A DNA stretch of 48,457 bases from Paracoccus sp. (in: a-proteobacteria) (GCF_030538655.1 NZ_JAUNTO010000009.1:76487-124943); one strand, 5' to 3'; shown: positions 1 to 8,459, counted from the first letter of the stretch. The notes: generated by a model from the letters alone, not told the origin. A program made the numbers and translations.

Positions 1-155
1 ATATCACCCTGTTTTACCAGCGGATCGACACGGAAATCGGGTGGAAAGCCGGGGCCAAGCGCGGCCTCTTCGGTCAGGGCCGGATCGGGTTCCGGCATGG
101 CCGTGGCTGGCCCGCCAAAAGGCAAGGGCAGGCCGCTGCGGAAGATCTGCGTCAC
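1..155 (-). CDS. Partial unidentified protein, N-terminal end only, cut by window edge
   Basis: Reading the minus strand from a GTG at 155 gives 51 codons with no stop up to the window edge. The product begins VTQIFRSGLPLPFGG and is rich in Pro, Asp and Glu. Its base and codon use fit the coding style of the window. A purine-rich AAGGGAAA lies just upstream of the GTG. The same frame is open back to a TTG at 209, so the start could be there. The gene would be divergent from the cytochrome at 257. The family was not recognised. The nearby mobA and multiheme cytochrome make a molybdoenzyme-related accessory gene conceivable, but nothing in the residues proves it. Confidence 0.4.
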   Translation of the reverse strand, partial: MTQIFRSGLPLPFGGPATAMPEPDPALTEEAALGPGFPPDFRVDPLVKQGD

Positions 156-256
156 GGGCGTTTCCCTTGGGTCAGGGTTGTTCGGGCTGGCATTCTCCGT
201 TACCGTCAAGGCTAGCAAGTTCGGTCTGGCGCATCAACCTTTGGAGGCGAGCCGTG

Positions 257-1429
257 ATGACCTTTCCAGCCAAATACATGATTTATCAGGCAATCGCGAT
301 CACCGTGGCGGCGTGGCTGCCTGTCGCGGCACTTGCGCAGGATGCGGCGACGGAACAGGCGACGGATGCCGAACCCGCCCCGGCCTATACGCTGCCCAGC
401 GTGGCCCCGCTGAACCCCGAACAGATCAGGATCGGCAATGCCGCCGAAATCGCCGCATGGGCGCGGTCGGGCCATGCGGATGCGGCGTCGCGGTCATTTA
501 CCTATTGGAACGAGGCGGGCACCATTCCCCCCGTCTGCGCCGCCTGCCATTCGGGTGCCGGGTTTCGCGCCTATCACGGGCTGGACGGCAGCCCCGGCGG
601 CGAGGTGCCGCCGGTTCCGGTCGGCGGCGTGGTTGACTGCGACACCTGCCACAACCCCGGCATCGGCGCAATCCGCGAGGTGCGCCTGCCCACCGGCATG
701 ATGCACCCTGTCGGCGGCGGCGAGGCATCTTGTGTGACCTGCCATCAGGGCCGTGCCTCGGGGTCTGCCATCGCCGAGGCCGTGGCCCAAAAGGCCGAGG
801 ATCTGCCGAATGCCGACCTGTCCTTTATCAACCCGCATTACGGCACTGCGGCGGCGATGGCCCTGGGGGGCTATGCCGGGCTGGGCTATGAATATGAGGG
901 CAAGACCTATGACGGTCGCTTTACCCACGCCCCGCCGGTGCAGACCTGCGCCGCCTGCCATGATCCGCACAGTCTTGAGGTGGCGACCGACAGTTGCCAG
1001 ACCTGCCACGGCGCCGCCGATGCCATGACGATCCGCCTGTCGCGGCAAAGCCATGACGGCAGCGGTGACGTTACCAAGGGCATCGGCCATGACATCGCGG
1101 CCAATGCCTTTACGCTGAAACAGGTGATCTTTGATTATGCGCGCGAGGTGGCGGGCATGCCGATGATCTATGATGCCGGGCGGCACCCGTATTTCTTTGC
1201 CGATGCCAATGATGACGGCGTGATCGACGAGGCAGACGGGGCGCGCGTGGCCTATAACGCCTGGACGCCGCGTTTGCTGAAGGCGGCCTATAACTGGAAA
1301 TTCGTCACCTCGGACAAGGGGGCGCATGTGCATAACCCGCATTACGCCCTGCAATTGCTGTATGATTCAACCGAGGATCTAACCACTGCCATGGGCCGCG
1401 ATTTTGCCAGGCTGGGCTGGGCGCGCTGA
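257..1429 (+). CDS. Secreted five-heme c-type cytochrome
   Basis: The 390-aa product has a signal peptide (hydrophobic residues about 9-25, cleavage near ALAQ at 25-28), which suggests a periplasmic protein. Five CxxCH heme motifs start at residues 94, 128, 159, 231 and 247, so it is probably a multiheme electron-transfer protein. The C-terminal third has no heme motif but carries an EF-hand-like calcium loop, D-A-N-D-D-G-x-x-D, at residues 316-327. The ATG at 257 is preferred over an in-frame start at 41: GGAGG lies at 243-247, and the upstream codons do not look like a signal peptide. mobA follows about 95 bases downstream on the same strand. That suggests, but does not show, a link to a molybdoenzyme such as formate dehydrogenase. 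Confidence 0.85.
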   Translation: MTFPAKYMIYQAIAITVAAWLPVAALAQDAATEQATDAEPAPAYTLPSVAPLNPEQIRIGNAAEIAAWARSGHADAASRSFTYWNEAGTIPPVCAACHSGAGFRAYHGLDGSPGGEVPPVPVGGVVDCDTCHNPGIGAIREVRLPTGMMHPVGGGEASCVTCHQGRASGSAIAEAVAQKAEDLPNADLSFINPHYGTAAAMALGGYAGLGYEYEGKTYDGRFTHAPPVQTCAACHDPHSLEVATDSCQTCHGAADAMTIRLSRQSHDGSGDVTKGIGHDIAANAFTLKQVIFDYAREVAGMPMIYDAGRHPYFFADANDDGVIDEADGARVAYNAWTPRLLKAAYNWKFVTSDKGAHVHNPHYALQLLYDSTEDLTTAMGRDFARLGWAR

Positions 1430-1523
1430 GGGCCGATGTTTCGGGCCGCGCTGTCGCGGCCTGCCCCTGCTGGCTGATCCGATCCGCCGCGCCTAGATTA
1501 CGGCGACCGAAAAGGGGGCCAAG

Positions 1524-2123
1524 ATGCGCGATATTCCGGCGATGATTCTGGCAGGCGGCAAATCCAGCCGCATGGGCGGGGGCGACAAGGGGCTGCGGCT
1601 GCTGGCGGGGCAGCCGATGCTGGCCCATGTCGCGGCGCGGCTGCGCGGGCAATGCGGGCCGCTGGCGCTGAATGCCAATGGCGATCCGGCGCGCTTTGCC
1701 GGGCTGGGGCTGCCGGTGCTGGCCGATCCGGTGGCCGATCAGCCCGGCCCGTTGGCCGGGGTGCTGGCGGCGATGGACTGGGCCGCCGGGCTGGGTGCCA
1801 CGCAGGTGCTGACCGCTGCCGGGGATACGCCGTTTCTGCCCGACGATCTGGTGCAGCGGCTGGCGGGTGCCGGCGGGCTGACGCTGGCCGCCAGCCGTGA
1901 CGGTGGGCAGGTTCGGGCGCATCCGGTGTTCGGTCTGTGGCCGGTGCTGCTGCGTGATGATCTGCGCGCGGCGATCGGGGCGGGTCAGCGGCGGGTGCAG
2001 CTCTGGGCCGAATCGCAGGGCGCGCGGCTGGTGATTTGGGATGTGGCGCCGGGTCAGGCCGACCCGTTTTTCAACGTGAACCGGGTCGAGGATCTGGAGT
2101 TGGCCGAGGGGCAGTTAAATTAA
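1524..2123 (+). CDS. mobA: Molybdenum cofactor guanylyltransferase MobA
   Basis: MobA transfers GMP from GTP to molybdopterin, making the guanine dinucleotide cofactor used by DMSO-reductase-family enzymes in the cytoplasm. The 199-aa product has the family's N-terminal nucleotide-binding signature LAGGKSSRMGGGDKG at about residues 8-22. It also has the central PLAGVLAAM segment and a DTPFLP metal-binding type motif near residue 99, followed by a C-terminal FNVN segment. Length matches the family (about 190-210 aa). A purine-rich AAAAGGGGG lies just before the ATG. It follows the multiheme cytochrome on the same strand with about 95 bases between them. Confidence 0.95.
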   Translation: MRDIPAMILAGGKSSRMGGGDKGLRLLAGQPMLAHVAARLRGQCGPLALNANGDPARFAGLGLPVLADPVADQPGPLAGVLAAMDWAAGLGATQVLTAAGDTPFLPDDLVQRLAGAGGLTLAASRDGGQVRAHPVFGLWPVLLRDDLRAAIGAGQRRVQLWAESQGARLVIWDVAPGQADPFFNVNRVEDLELAEGQLN

Positions 2124-2170
2124 CGCGGGAACGTAGGGGAAACATTAACTGATTCGACCCATCCGAACCC

Positions 2171-2213
2171 GTTGCGCATATTTATTTATCGTTGGCTTTC
2201 AATATTGCGCAAC
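2171..2213. promoter_or_regulatory. Inverted repeat in AT-rich leader, possible operator
   Basis: GTTGCGCA at 2171-2178 and TGCGCAAC at 2206-2213 form a perfect 8-bp inverted repeat. The interval is rich in A and T, unlike the surrounding coding DNA. It lies between mobA and the small gene at 2315. A GATAAT sequence at 2234-2239 could act as a -10 element, but no convincing -35 is correctly spaced. There is no T-run after the repeat, so a simple terminator is less likely than a protein-binding site. The function is inferred. Confidence 0.35.
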
Positions 2214-2314
2214 GCACGCTCTCTTTTCCGGTTGATAATCTTTTAAAAACAAAACCGCTCTCCTGCTTGAAATGCGCAGGCTGTCCGCACGGGCAACCAT
2301 AACAGGAGACTGCG

Positions 2315-2761
2315 ATGCTTACCACCGTTGAACTCAAGGGTAATTTTGACCGTCAGGACGGGGTGTCCTCTGTTTCGGGGACGCTGATCTTTACCCTTTC
2401 TCAACGTGATTTCGATGGCTCGACCGTGATTGAACCGGCGGCACAGACTGTGCCCCTGGACGGCGAGGGAGAGTTTACAGGGGTCAGGTTGTGGCCCAAT
2501 GAACGGGGGCGCATGGGCAGCACCTATCGCGTGGAATATCAAAAAGCCGGTGCCGCCAAGCCCGACCTGATCGAACCGGCGCTGTTCGTGCCTGACAGCG
2601 CGGCGCCGCTGGATCTGGCCGATCTGCTGTTGATGAACACCGTCGCCCGCGAAACCCGCCTGAGCCGGATCATCCCGATCAGTGCCGATGTCTTTGCCCA
2701 ACGGCAACAGGCCGGCACGTTGGTCGAGGCGCTGTATCTGGTCGAAGGGGAAGCGGCATGA
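2315..2761 (+). CDS. Small protein resembling phage appendage or spike-base domain
   Basis: The 148-aa product has no signal peptide or membrane segment. Its pattern is a beta-rich domain (about 1-80: GTLIFTLS, then VPLDGEGEF, then LWPNERGRMGSTYRVEY). A PDSAAPLDLADLL segment at about 93-105 and a helical C-terminus follow. From memory, the combination of LWPNxRG, SxYRV and PDSxxxDLADLL resembles small N-terminal domains of phage tail or neck appendage proteins. No database search backs this. AGGAG at about 2302-2306 supports the ATG. The stop overlaps the start of the next gene (ATGA at 2758-2761), so the two are probably translationally coupled. It could be the base or adaptor for the large proteins that follow. 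Confidence 0.65.
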   Translation: MLTTVELKGNFDRQDGVSSVSGTLIFTLSQRDFDGSTVIEPAAQTVPLDGEGEFTGVRLWPNERGRMGSTYRVEYQKAGAAKPDLIEPALFVPDSAAPLDLADLLLMNTVARETRLSRIIPISADVFAQRQQAGTLVEALYLVEGEAA

Positions 2762-5652
2762 GCCTGGAACGCTTTTTCGGACAATTCGACCGTGCCGTGA
2801 TCGTGCGCGGCGGGGTGGCGGCGGATGTGGCGCTGCTGCGTCGTGACGGCAGTTCGGCGCTGCGGCGCGCGGTGGTGCCGTCGGCCCCGGTGGCCGAGGT
2901 CGGCGTGGCGCTGTCTGGCGCAGCGCTGCCCGGCGAGACGATCACCGTGGTGCCGGGCGTCTATGCCGGGTTCCCCGATGTCACGCTTAGCTATCGTCTG
3001 ATCCGCGATGGCGTTTCCGAACCGCTGGAGGTGCTGGAATTCGCCCTGACCGAGACCGATCTGGACCGCAGCATCGAGGTGATCGAACAGGCGGAAAACC
3101 CGCTGGGCACGGCGCAGACCAGCGCGTCGGTGACGGTGGCGCGGCTGGCCCCGTCGCTGGTCACGCTGAGCCATGGCGGCGCGGATGTGGCGACCGATGC
3201 CGGGCTGCCGCTGGTTCTGGCGGAACTGTCCGCCGATGGCACCCGCCCGCTGAACTGGGTGGCCGAGGGGCTGGGCGCGCATGTGGCGATTGCCACCGAT
3301 GGCGCGGTGCCGGTGCTGCAACTGGTTTCCATGCCGGACGAGGGCAGCCATGACGTGACCATCCGCGCGGTGAACGCGGCGGGTGCGGCAGAGGCGGGCT
3401 TTGTGCTGACCGTGGCGCAGCCGGAAATCCGTGCGCCGGGTCATGTCACCCTGACGGCGGCGGATGCGGTGGTGCCGGCGGATGCCGGACTGCCGCGTGT
3501 TCTGGCCGTGGTGTCGGCGGATGGCTCGGCCCCGCTGGACTGGGCGCTGGAGCAGTCGGGCGATGCCTTTGCGCTGGAACAGGGCGAGGGTGGGCTGGAA
3601 CTGCGGCTGATCGCCATGCCCGATCCGGGCGTGACGACGGTGGCGGTCAGCGCAGCCAACGCGGCGGGAACGGCGCGCGTGGTGTTTGACCTGATCGTGA
3701 CCGAAGCCACCATCGCGCCGGGGCCGGTGGTGTTGTCGGCGCAGGCCGTGCGGGTGGTGCCGGATCAGGCGCTGCCTTTGGTGCTGGCGAATGTGGCGGC
3801 GGATGGTTCGTCGCCGATGGACTGGGCCGTGACCGGCAGCGAGGCGCTGACCCTGACCGAAGAAGACGGCGTGGTGCAACTGGTTCTGGTTGCGATGCCG
3901 GAACCGGGCGATCATTCGGCACAGATCATCGCGACCAATGCAGCGGGCACGGCGCAGGCCGGGTTCACGCTGACGGTGGCGGGTGACCTGAATCCGCCCA
4001 CGACCCTGACGCTGGACGCGGTTGCGACCGAAGTGCAGCCCGACGCGGACCTGCCGCTGTTGTTGACCACGCTGGTCAGCGATGGCACCGCGCCGCTGGA
4101 CTGGTCTCTGGTGGGGGCAGACGGGTTCTGCGCGCTGGAACCGGCGGGCATGGGCGCGCGGCTGATGCTGATTGCGATGCCTGGCCCCGGCGATCATGCG
4201 GTGCGGATTCAGGTGCGCAACCCGGCTGGCGTGGCCGAGGCGGGCTTTGTGCTGACCGTCGCCGAGACGGTCGAGGCGACCCCGCTGCTGCTGTCGCAGG
4301 CCGAAGCCGGGATTGCCACGGATGCCGATCTGCCGCTGCGGCTGGCGCTGGTGTCTGGCGGGACGGGTGCCGACTGGATGCTGAGCGGCGGCGACGGCTT
4401 TGCCGAACTGATCGCCCGTGACGGTGGTGCCGAACTGGTGCTGGTGGCAATGCCGCAGGCGGGCGTCTGGCCGCTGCGGGTGCAGTCGGGCACGGCGGGT
4501 GCCGATTTCGCGCTGACCGTGACGGAGGCGATTGTTCAGCCCCCCGTGGTCATGCCGCTGAAGCTGAGCGCGGGTCAGGCGCATGACGTGCGGCAACTGG
4601 ACGGCGGCGCCATCGGCTTTTCGCTGAGCGGGACGGATCATGACGGCGAATATTCCATCGCCAGCCATCAGATCGAGGCCGGTCATCCGGTGGTCTTGCG
4701 CCTGCCGCAAGTGGTGGAAGCGCCCGCTGGCACGTTCACGTTGATGGGCGATGGCCTTTATGCCTGGCCCGAGGCTGATCCGGTGTCGGTCTTTGTCGAT
4801 TGGGAAGTGGACGGAGTCGTGGCCGGTTCGGGTGCCAGCTTTACCCGCGATCCGTTGCAGATTGATGCAAGGATCGACATGGCGCTGCGGCTGGTCAATC
4901 TGGCCAGCGTGCGGCAGCAGGCTGACCTGACGCAGCGGGTTATGGTGCAGGCGCAGACGCTGTTCGCGCCCAAGACGATGCGCTTTAATGCGAGCGAGGG
5001 CGACATGATGCGCTGGGACCGCAGCTTTGCCGATGTGCAGCAGGCGCTGGTGATGACGCGGTTCCGCTTTGACCCCGAGGCGGGCACGGCCGATTGGCGC
5101 GACAGCGTTTTCCAGTTCAGCAACAGGTTCCAGATCACCGTGTCCAGCGCCACGGGTTCGCTGCGCGCCTTCCTGCGCGCCGATGCGCCGGCCGACAGCG
5201 CCAGCACCGGCTATATACAGACCTTGCCGGCGAATATGGTGCTGGCCCCCGGCGATCTGGTCGATGTGATCCTTGGGATCGGGGCGTTTGGCGCCAATGG
5301 CACACCGGCGGCCTATTCTACGGCGCGGATCAATAACGGCGAATGGCGAAACGGTGCCGTGGTCAGTGCAAGCGATCGCGTGATCCGGGGCGAATATTCA
5401 ACCGGGGTGCGTCTGGGCTATGGCGTTGTCAGTGCGCTGGCCCGTGGCAGCCATAATCTGCATCGCACCGCGCTGTGGCTGGGCAATGCGATAGACCGCG
5501 AGACGGCGCGCGAGCTGTTTTTCCGGCCTGACGGCGGGCTTAAGCAGCCCGAGGTATCCCGGACGATTCTGGGGCAACCGCTGATCGACGTTTACGACGG
5601 TGCCAATCACGGAACCGCCGGGGCGCCCGATTTCATCACCGATCTGGCATAA
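2758..5652 (+). CDS. Large repeat protein: five Ig-like repeats plus lectin-like C-terminal domain
   Basis: The 964-aa product has no signal peptide and no RTX or membrane segment. Residues 1-134 are a lead-in region with one Ig-like stretch (about 45-130). Residues 135-596 hold five tandem repeats of 88-95 aa, each with the pattern LPxVLAxxxADGxxPLDW, then LxLxxMPxxG, then NAAGxAxxxFxLTV. Residues 597-964 are not repetitive. They include beta-rich segments (GSLRAFLRADAP, ARINNGEWRNG, DVYDGANHGTAGAPDFI) that resemble concanavalin/LamG-type lectin domains, a loose call from pattern only. The gene overlaps its small upstream partner by 4 bases and sits 11 bases before the glycosidase-like gene. 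A role as the shaft of a surface or particle-borne fibre that binds polysaccharide is an inference. Confidence 0.7.
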   Translation: MSLERFFGQFDRAVIVRGGVAADVALLRRDGSSALRRAVVPSAPVAEVGVALSGAALPGETITVVPGVYAGFPDVTLSYRLIRDGVSEPLEVLEFALTETDLDRSIEVIEQAENPLGTAQTSASVTVARLAPSLVTLSHGGADVATDAGLPLVLAELSADGTRPLNWVAEGLGAHVAIATDGAVPVLQLVSMPDEGSHDVTIRAVNAAGAAEAGFVLTVAQPEIRAPGHVTLTAADAVVPADAGLPRVLAVVSADGSAPLDWALEQSGDAFALEQGEGGLELRLIAMPDPGVTTVAVSAANAAGTARVVFDLIVTEATIAPGPVVLSAQAVRVVPDQALPLVLANVAADGSSPMDWAVTGSEALTLTEEDGVVQLVLVAMPEPGDHSAQIIATNAAGTAQAGFTLTVAGDLNPPTTLTLDAVATEVQPDADLPLLLTTLVSDGTAPLDWSLVGADGFCALEPAGMGARLMLIAMPGPGDHAVRIQVRNPAGVAEAGFVLTVAETVEATPLLLSQAEAGIATDADLPLRLALVSGGTGADWMLSGGDGFAELIARDGGAELVLVAMPQAGVWPLRVQSGTAGADFALTVTEAIVQPPVVMPLKLSAGQAHDVRQLDGGAIGFSLSGTDHDGEYSIASHQIEAGHPVVLRLPQVVEAPAGTFTLMGDGLYAWPEADPVSVFVDWEVDGVVAGSGASFTRDPLQIDARIDMALRLVNLASVRQQADLTQRVMVQAQTLFAPKTMRFNASEGDMMRWDRSFADVQQALVMTRFRFDPEAGTADWRDSVFQFSNRFQITVSSATGSLRAFLRADAPADSASTGYIQTLPANMVLAPGDLVDVILGIGAFGANGTPAAYSTARINNGEWRNGAVVSASDRVIRGEYSTGVRLGYGVVSALARGSHNLHRTALWLGNAIDRETARELFFRPDGGLKQPEVSRTILGQPLIDVYDGANHGTAGAPDFITDLA
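3160..4545 (+). repeat. Five tandem ~280-bp repeats encoding Ig-like units
   Basis: The stretch encodes residues 135-229, 230-323, 324-415, 416-508 and 509-596 of the 964-aa protein. Units share the LPxVL, ADGxxPLDW, AMPxPG and NAAGxA landmarks but have clearly diverged in sequence. They therefore look like old duplications kept for their fold, not a recent expansion. The last unit is the shortest and has lost part of the PLDW segment. Confidence 0.85.
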
Positions 5653-5663
5653 GGGGACGGCCA

Positions 5664-8459
5664 GTGACCTATCACATTTCGACCAAAGGGCTGGAAACAG
5701 CCCGCAATCTGATCTTTGTCCGCGATGATAAGGGGGCCGAACCCGAGGCGCATACGGCAACGGTGGATGTTCTGGGCAATGCGTTCACCCGCCATGCAAG
5801 GGTCATGCAGGGGCGGCTGGTGCCGCCGCTGATGGTGCAGCAGTTTCAGCCCGACTCGATCGACCATGCATCGAACACGCTGCATTTCCCGCGCAATACC
5901 GTCGCAGGCTGGGATTCGTGGAAAAGCGGCTGGCTGGATGGTGCCGAAGTGGTCGTGTTCCGTTACGAAAACGGTCGCGCCATTCAGGCGGGCACGACCA
6001 CCGTCACGCAAAGCGTAGCGCGACAGGTCAACCCGCTTCACGGTGACAAGCTGGCGATTCCGCCAGGTGTCAGCAGCTATCGCTGGTCGCCCGAAGACTG
6101 GTGGCGGCGCGGCGGCGTGGTCTGGATCGCGGTTGCGGCGGTGGATGAACAGGGCCGTCGCGGGCCGTGGTCGGCGCCGGTGGCCTTTACCGTCGGTGAG
6201 GGGCGCGGTGTGAATGACACGACCGACGCAGGCACGCTGATCGAGAGCGGCAACTTTCACCAGCACATGCCGGACGCGACGCTTCCGGTGCCTGCGGCTG
6301 TGTCGGTCGCGCCGCAGAATGGCAACCGCACCGCCGAAATCACATGGACTCCGGTGCCGGGGATGCGCCATGTCATCGGCCGGTCCTATGAACCCGAGTT
6401 CGCGCAGGTTGAAACGCTGACGGTCGCCGACGCCTCTTTCATGCGTGAAACCGATGTGCTGACCGTCCGCAAGCGGTTCGACCATCGCTATCAATTCGGG
6501 GATCTGATTACCGATCGCCTGTGGGGGGCATCGACCGTTGGCCGGTTCGGGGTTTCGGGGATCGGCGCTTTTGCCGATATGATGCCCGAAGGCGTCCGCT
6601 TTGAGTTCATGTCCGACGAAGCCGGTCCTTTCGTGCGCCTGCACGTGGCCGAGGGGCGCAGCCACACCATTCAAAGCGCGACCCATTCGGGCACGGCTGC
6701 ATCGTGGTATCATGTGCTTGACCCGGCGCGGTCGTATAACCTGCATACGGTCATGCGCGCGTCCGCGCCCGCCTCGCTGACGATGCGGGTTACCGATGCC
6801 GGGATCAGCAATATGACGCGTCATGTCACGACGGATTGGACCGCGCAGGACAACATCTTTACCCCGGCCAGCCTGTTGCGTTCGGCCGGGGCACGGATGA
6901 CGCAGATCATCGTGCGTGGGCCGGTGCAACTGGACATCCGCCAGATCACCTTTTGCGAAGCCGGGACCACGCCCTTTGCCGCCACGCCCGAGGAACGCAA
7001 GGTTCTGCTGGCCAGCGCCAGCAGTCACATCCGCTTTCATGCGTTCTGCAAGACCAATCCCTGGACCTATAGCATGGAGGATTTTCTGGCCGAGATCGGC
7101 GTGCCCGCCACCAAGGGTTGCTCTCTGCCACAGCATTTACGCATTCTCAGAGACTTGCGCGACAGCCCTGAAGGGCGCGAGATGGCGGCGCGTGTCGGCC
7201 ATTCGATCCTGAACCCGTGGATTCAGGTCGAACCGCCATGGTCGCGGGACGAGGACTGGCAGATGCTGGCCGGGTATCTTTGCACCACCTACGATGCGGG
7301 TGCGCCAGACAGCCCCGAACAACGCGGTGCCGCGCTGCGCGTCAGTCAGGGCCAGATCAGGCCGTGGCAGGATGAATTCGACAGCATCCGTATCGAGGTC
7401 GGCAACGAACCGTGGAACAGGATGGGCGCATTCTATACCCTGACCGAAGTGGGCGGCGTCGGTGGCGGCACATGGAATGGTGCGCTGCTGGATCGCGCGG
7501 CCGAAGCGATCATGGCGGCGCCCGGCTATGACGGCGACAAGTTCAGCTATTATCTGGGCGGCTGGTCGGTCAGCCAAGCGTGGAACTCTGCCAGTATCGC
7601 CGCGTCAAAGCACGCCGATTTCATTGGTTATGCCGATTATAACGGCGGTTGGGACAGCGGACTGAACGAGGCGTTGTCGGTCGATGATCCTGCTGCGGTG
7701 CTCAAGACGCTGGCCAATACGGGCGTGCAGTCGGGCACGGTGACGCCGCGGCTGCATAACATGCCGCGGCTGGTGGAACTGTGCCGTGTCGCCTCGGAAG
7801 GCCGGGCCAAGCCGATCCGCGCCATGCATTACGAGGCCGGGCCGGGCTATGTGATGAACGGGCTGAACGGGCATTCGGTGACGCCGGAACAGCACGCCGG
7901 GCAGGAACGGCTGATGAAATCCGTGGCGGCGGGCACGGCGACGCTGGATGCGTTTCTGTTTAACGCCAGCGCGGGCATCCACAGCACCAACTTTTTCACC
8001 TTGAACGAAGGCGAGCATTGGAAGGCGCGGGCAAGCTGGGATCGCGGCGGGGCGTTCAACCCGCCCTATCAATGGTTCTGCTTTGCCAACCAGTATCTGA
8101 CCGGGCGCATCAGGCTGTTGCCGCCGCAGGTCGTGCATGTGCTGAACGATGGTGGTGGCAAGGCGCATGGCGATGCGGTGCGTGTCTATATGGTGGAACG
8201 CCGCAACGGCGAACGGGCACTGGCATTTGTCAACGTCGATTCGCTGAACGCGCATGAGGTCAAGGTGCGGATGCCGCAGGGGAGCTGGCGCTGGACGCGG
8301 CATTACATGACCGGGGATATGCTGGACAGCAACATCACCGCCGAAACGGCGGACAAGGTGGCGATCCTGTCCGAGCAGATGCCCGATGGTTGGGGCGGTG
8401 CGATGCTGGATGTCACCCTGCCGCCCGGCAAGGCCGAGGTCTATATCGCCGCGGCATAA
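5664..8459 (+). CDS. Glycoside hydrolase-like protein, clan GH-A type signature
   Basis: The 931-aa product starts at GTG 5664, with AAGGGGACGG at 5651-5660 as ribosome-binding site. No signal peptide is seen. Residues 1-180 and about 205-430 look like beta-sandwich modules (fibronectin or carbohydrate-binding style). From about 445 the protein resembles a TIM-barrel hydrolase. IEVGNEPWN puts a candidate acid/base Glu at 582, and MHYEAGPG puts a candidate nucleophile Glu at 724. That spacing fits strands 4 and 7 of clan GH-A enzymes. A beta-rich tail (about 830-931) follows, as in arabinofuranosidase- or glucuronidase-like families. The exact GH family and substrate are not recognised. It is the last gene of the three-gene unit and is followed by a strong terminator. 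Confidence 0.7.
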   Translation: MTYHISTKGLETARNLIFVRDDKGAEPEAHTATVDVLGNAFTRHARVMQGRLVPPLMVQQFQPDSIDHASNTLHFPRNTVAGWDSWKSGWLDGAEVVVFRYENGRAIQAGTTTVTQSVARQVNPLHGDKLAIPPGVSSYRWSPEDWWRRGGVVWIAVAAVDEQGRRGPWSAPVAFTVGEGRGVNDTTDAGTLIESGNFHQHMPDATLPVPAAVSVAPQNGNRTAEITWTPVPGMRHVIGRSYEPEFAQVETLTVADASFMRETDVLTVRKRFDHRYQFGDLITDRLWGASTVGRFGVSGIGAFADMMPEGVRFEFMSDEAGPFVRLHVAEGRSHTIQSATHSGTAASWYHVLDPARSYNLHTVMRASAPASLTMRVTDAGISNMTRHVTTDWTAQDNIFTPASLLRSAGARMTQIIVRGPVQLDIRQITFCEAGTTPFAATPEERKVLLASASSHIRFHAFCKTNPWTYSMEDFLAEIGVPATKGCSLPQHLRILRDLRDSPEGREMAARVGHSILNPWIQVEPPWSRDEDWQMLAGYLCTTYDAGAPDSPEQRGAALRVSQGQIRPWQDEFDSIRIEVGNEPWNRMGAFYTLTEVGGVGGGTWNGALLDRAAEAIMAAPGYDGDKFSYYLGGWSVSQAWNSASIAASKHADFIGYADYNGGWDSGLNEALSVDDPAAVLKTLANTGVQSGTVTPRLHNMPRLVELCRVASEGRAKPIRAMHYEAGPGYVMNGLNGHSVTPEQHAGQERLMKSVAAGTATLDAFLFNASAGIHSTNFFTLNEGEHWKARASWDRGGAFNPPYQWFCFANQYLTGRIRLLPPQVVHVLNDGGGKAHGDAVRVYMVERRNGERALAFVNVDSLNAHEVKVRMPQGSWRWTRHYMTGDMLDSNITAETADKVAILSEQMPDGWGGAMLDVTLPPGKAEVYIAAA

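Noticed and set aside
41-256. N-terminal extension of the multiheme cytochrome
   Set aside because: It would bury the signal peptide, and a good ribosome-binding site precedes the ATG at 257. The opposite strand looks more like coding sequence here.
2539-4710. 723-aa open frame on the minus strand
   Set aside because: It is antisense to two well-formed genes, is rich in Arg, His and Gln, and has no family-like segments. It is a by-product of high GC content.
5607-7136. 509-aa open frame on the minus strand
   Set aside because: Antisense to the glycosidase-like gene, of Arg/His-rich shadow composition and with no recognisable domain.
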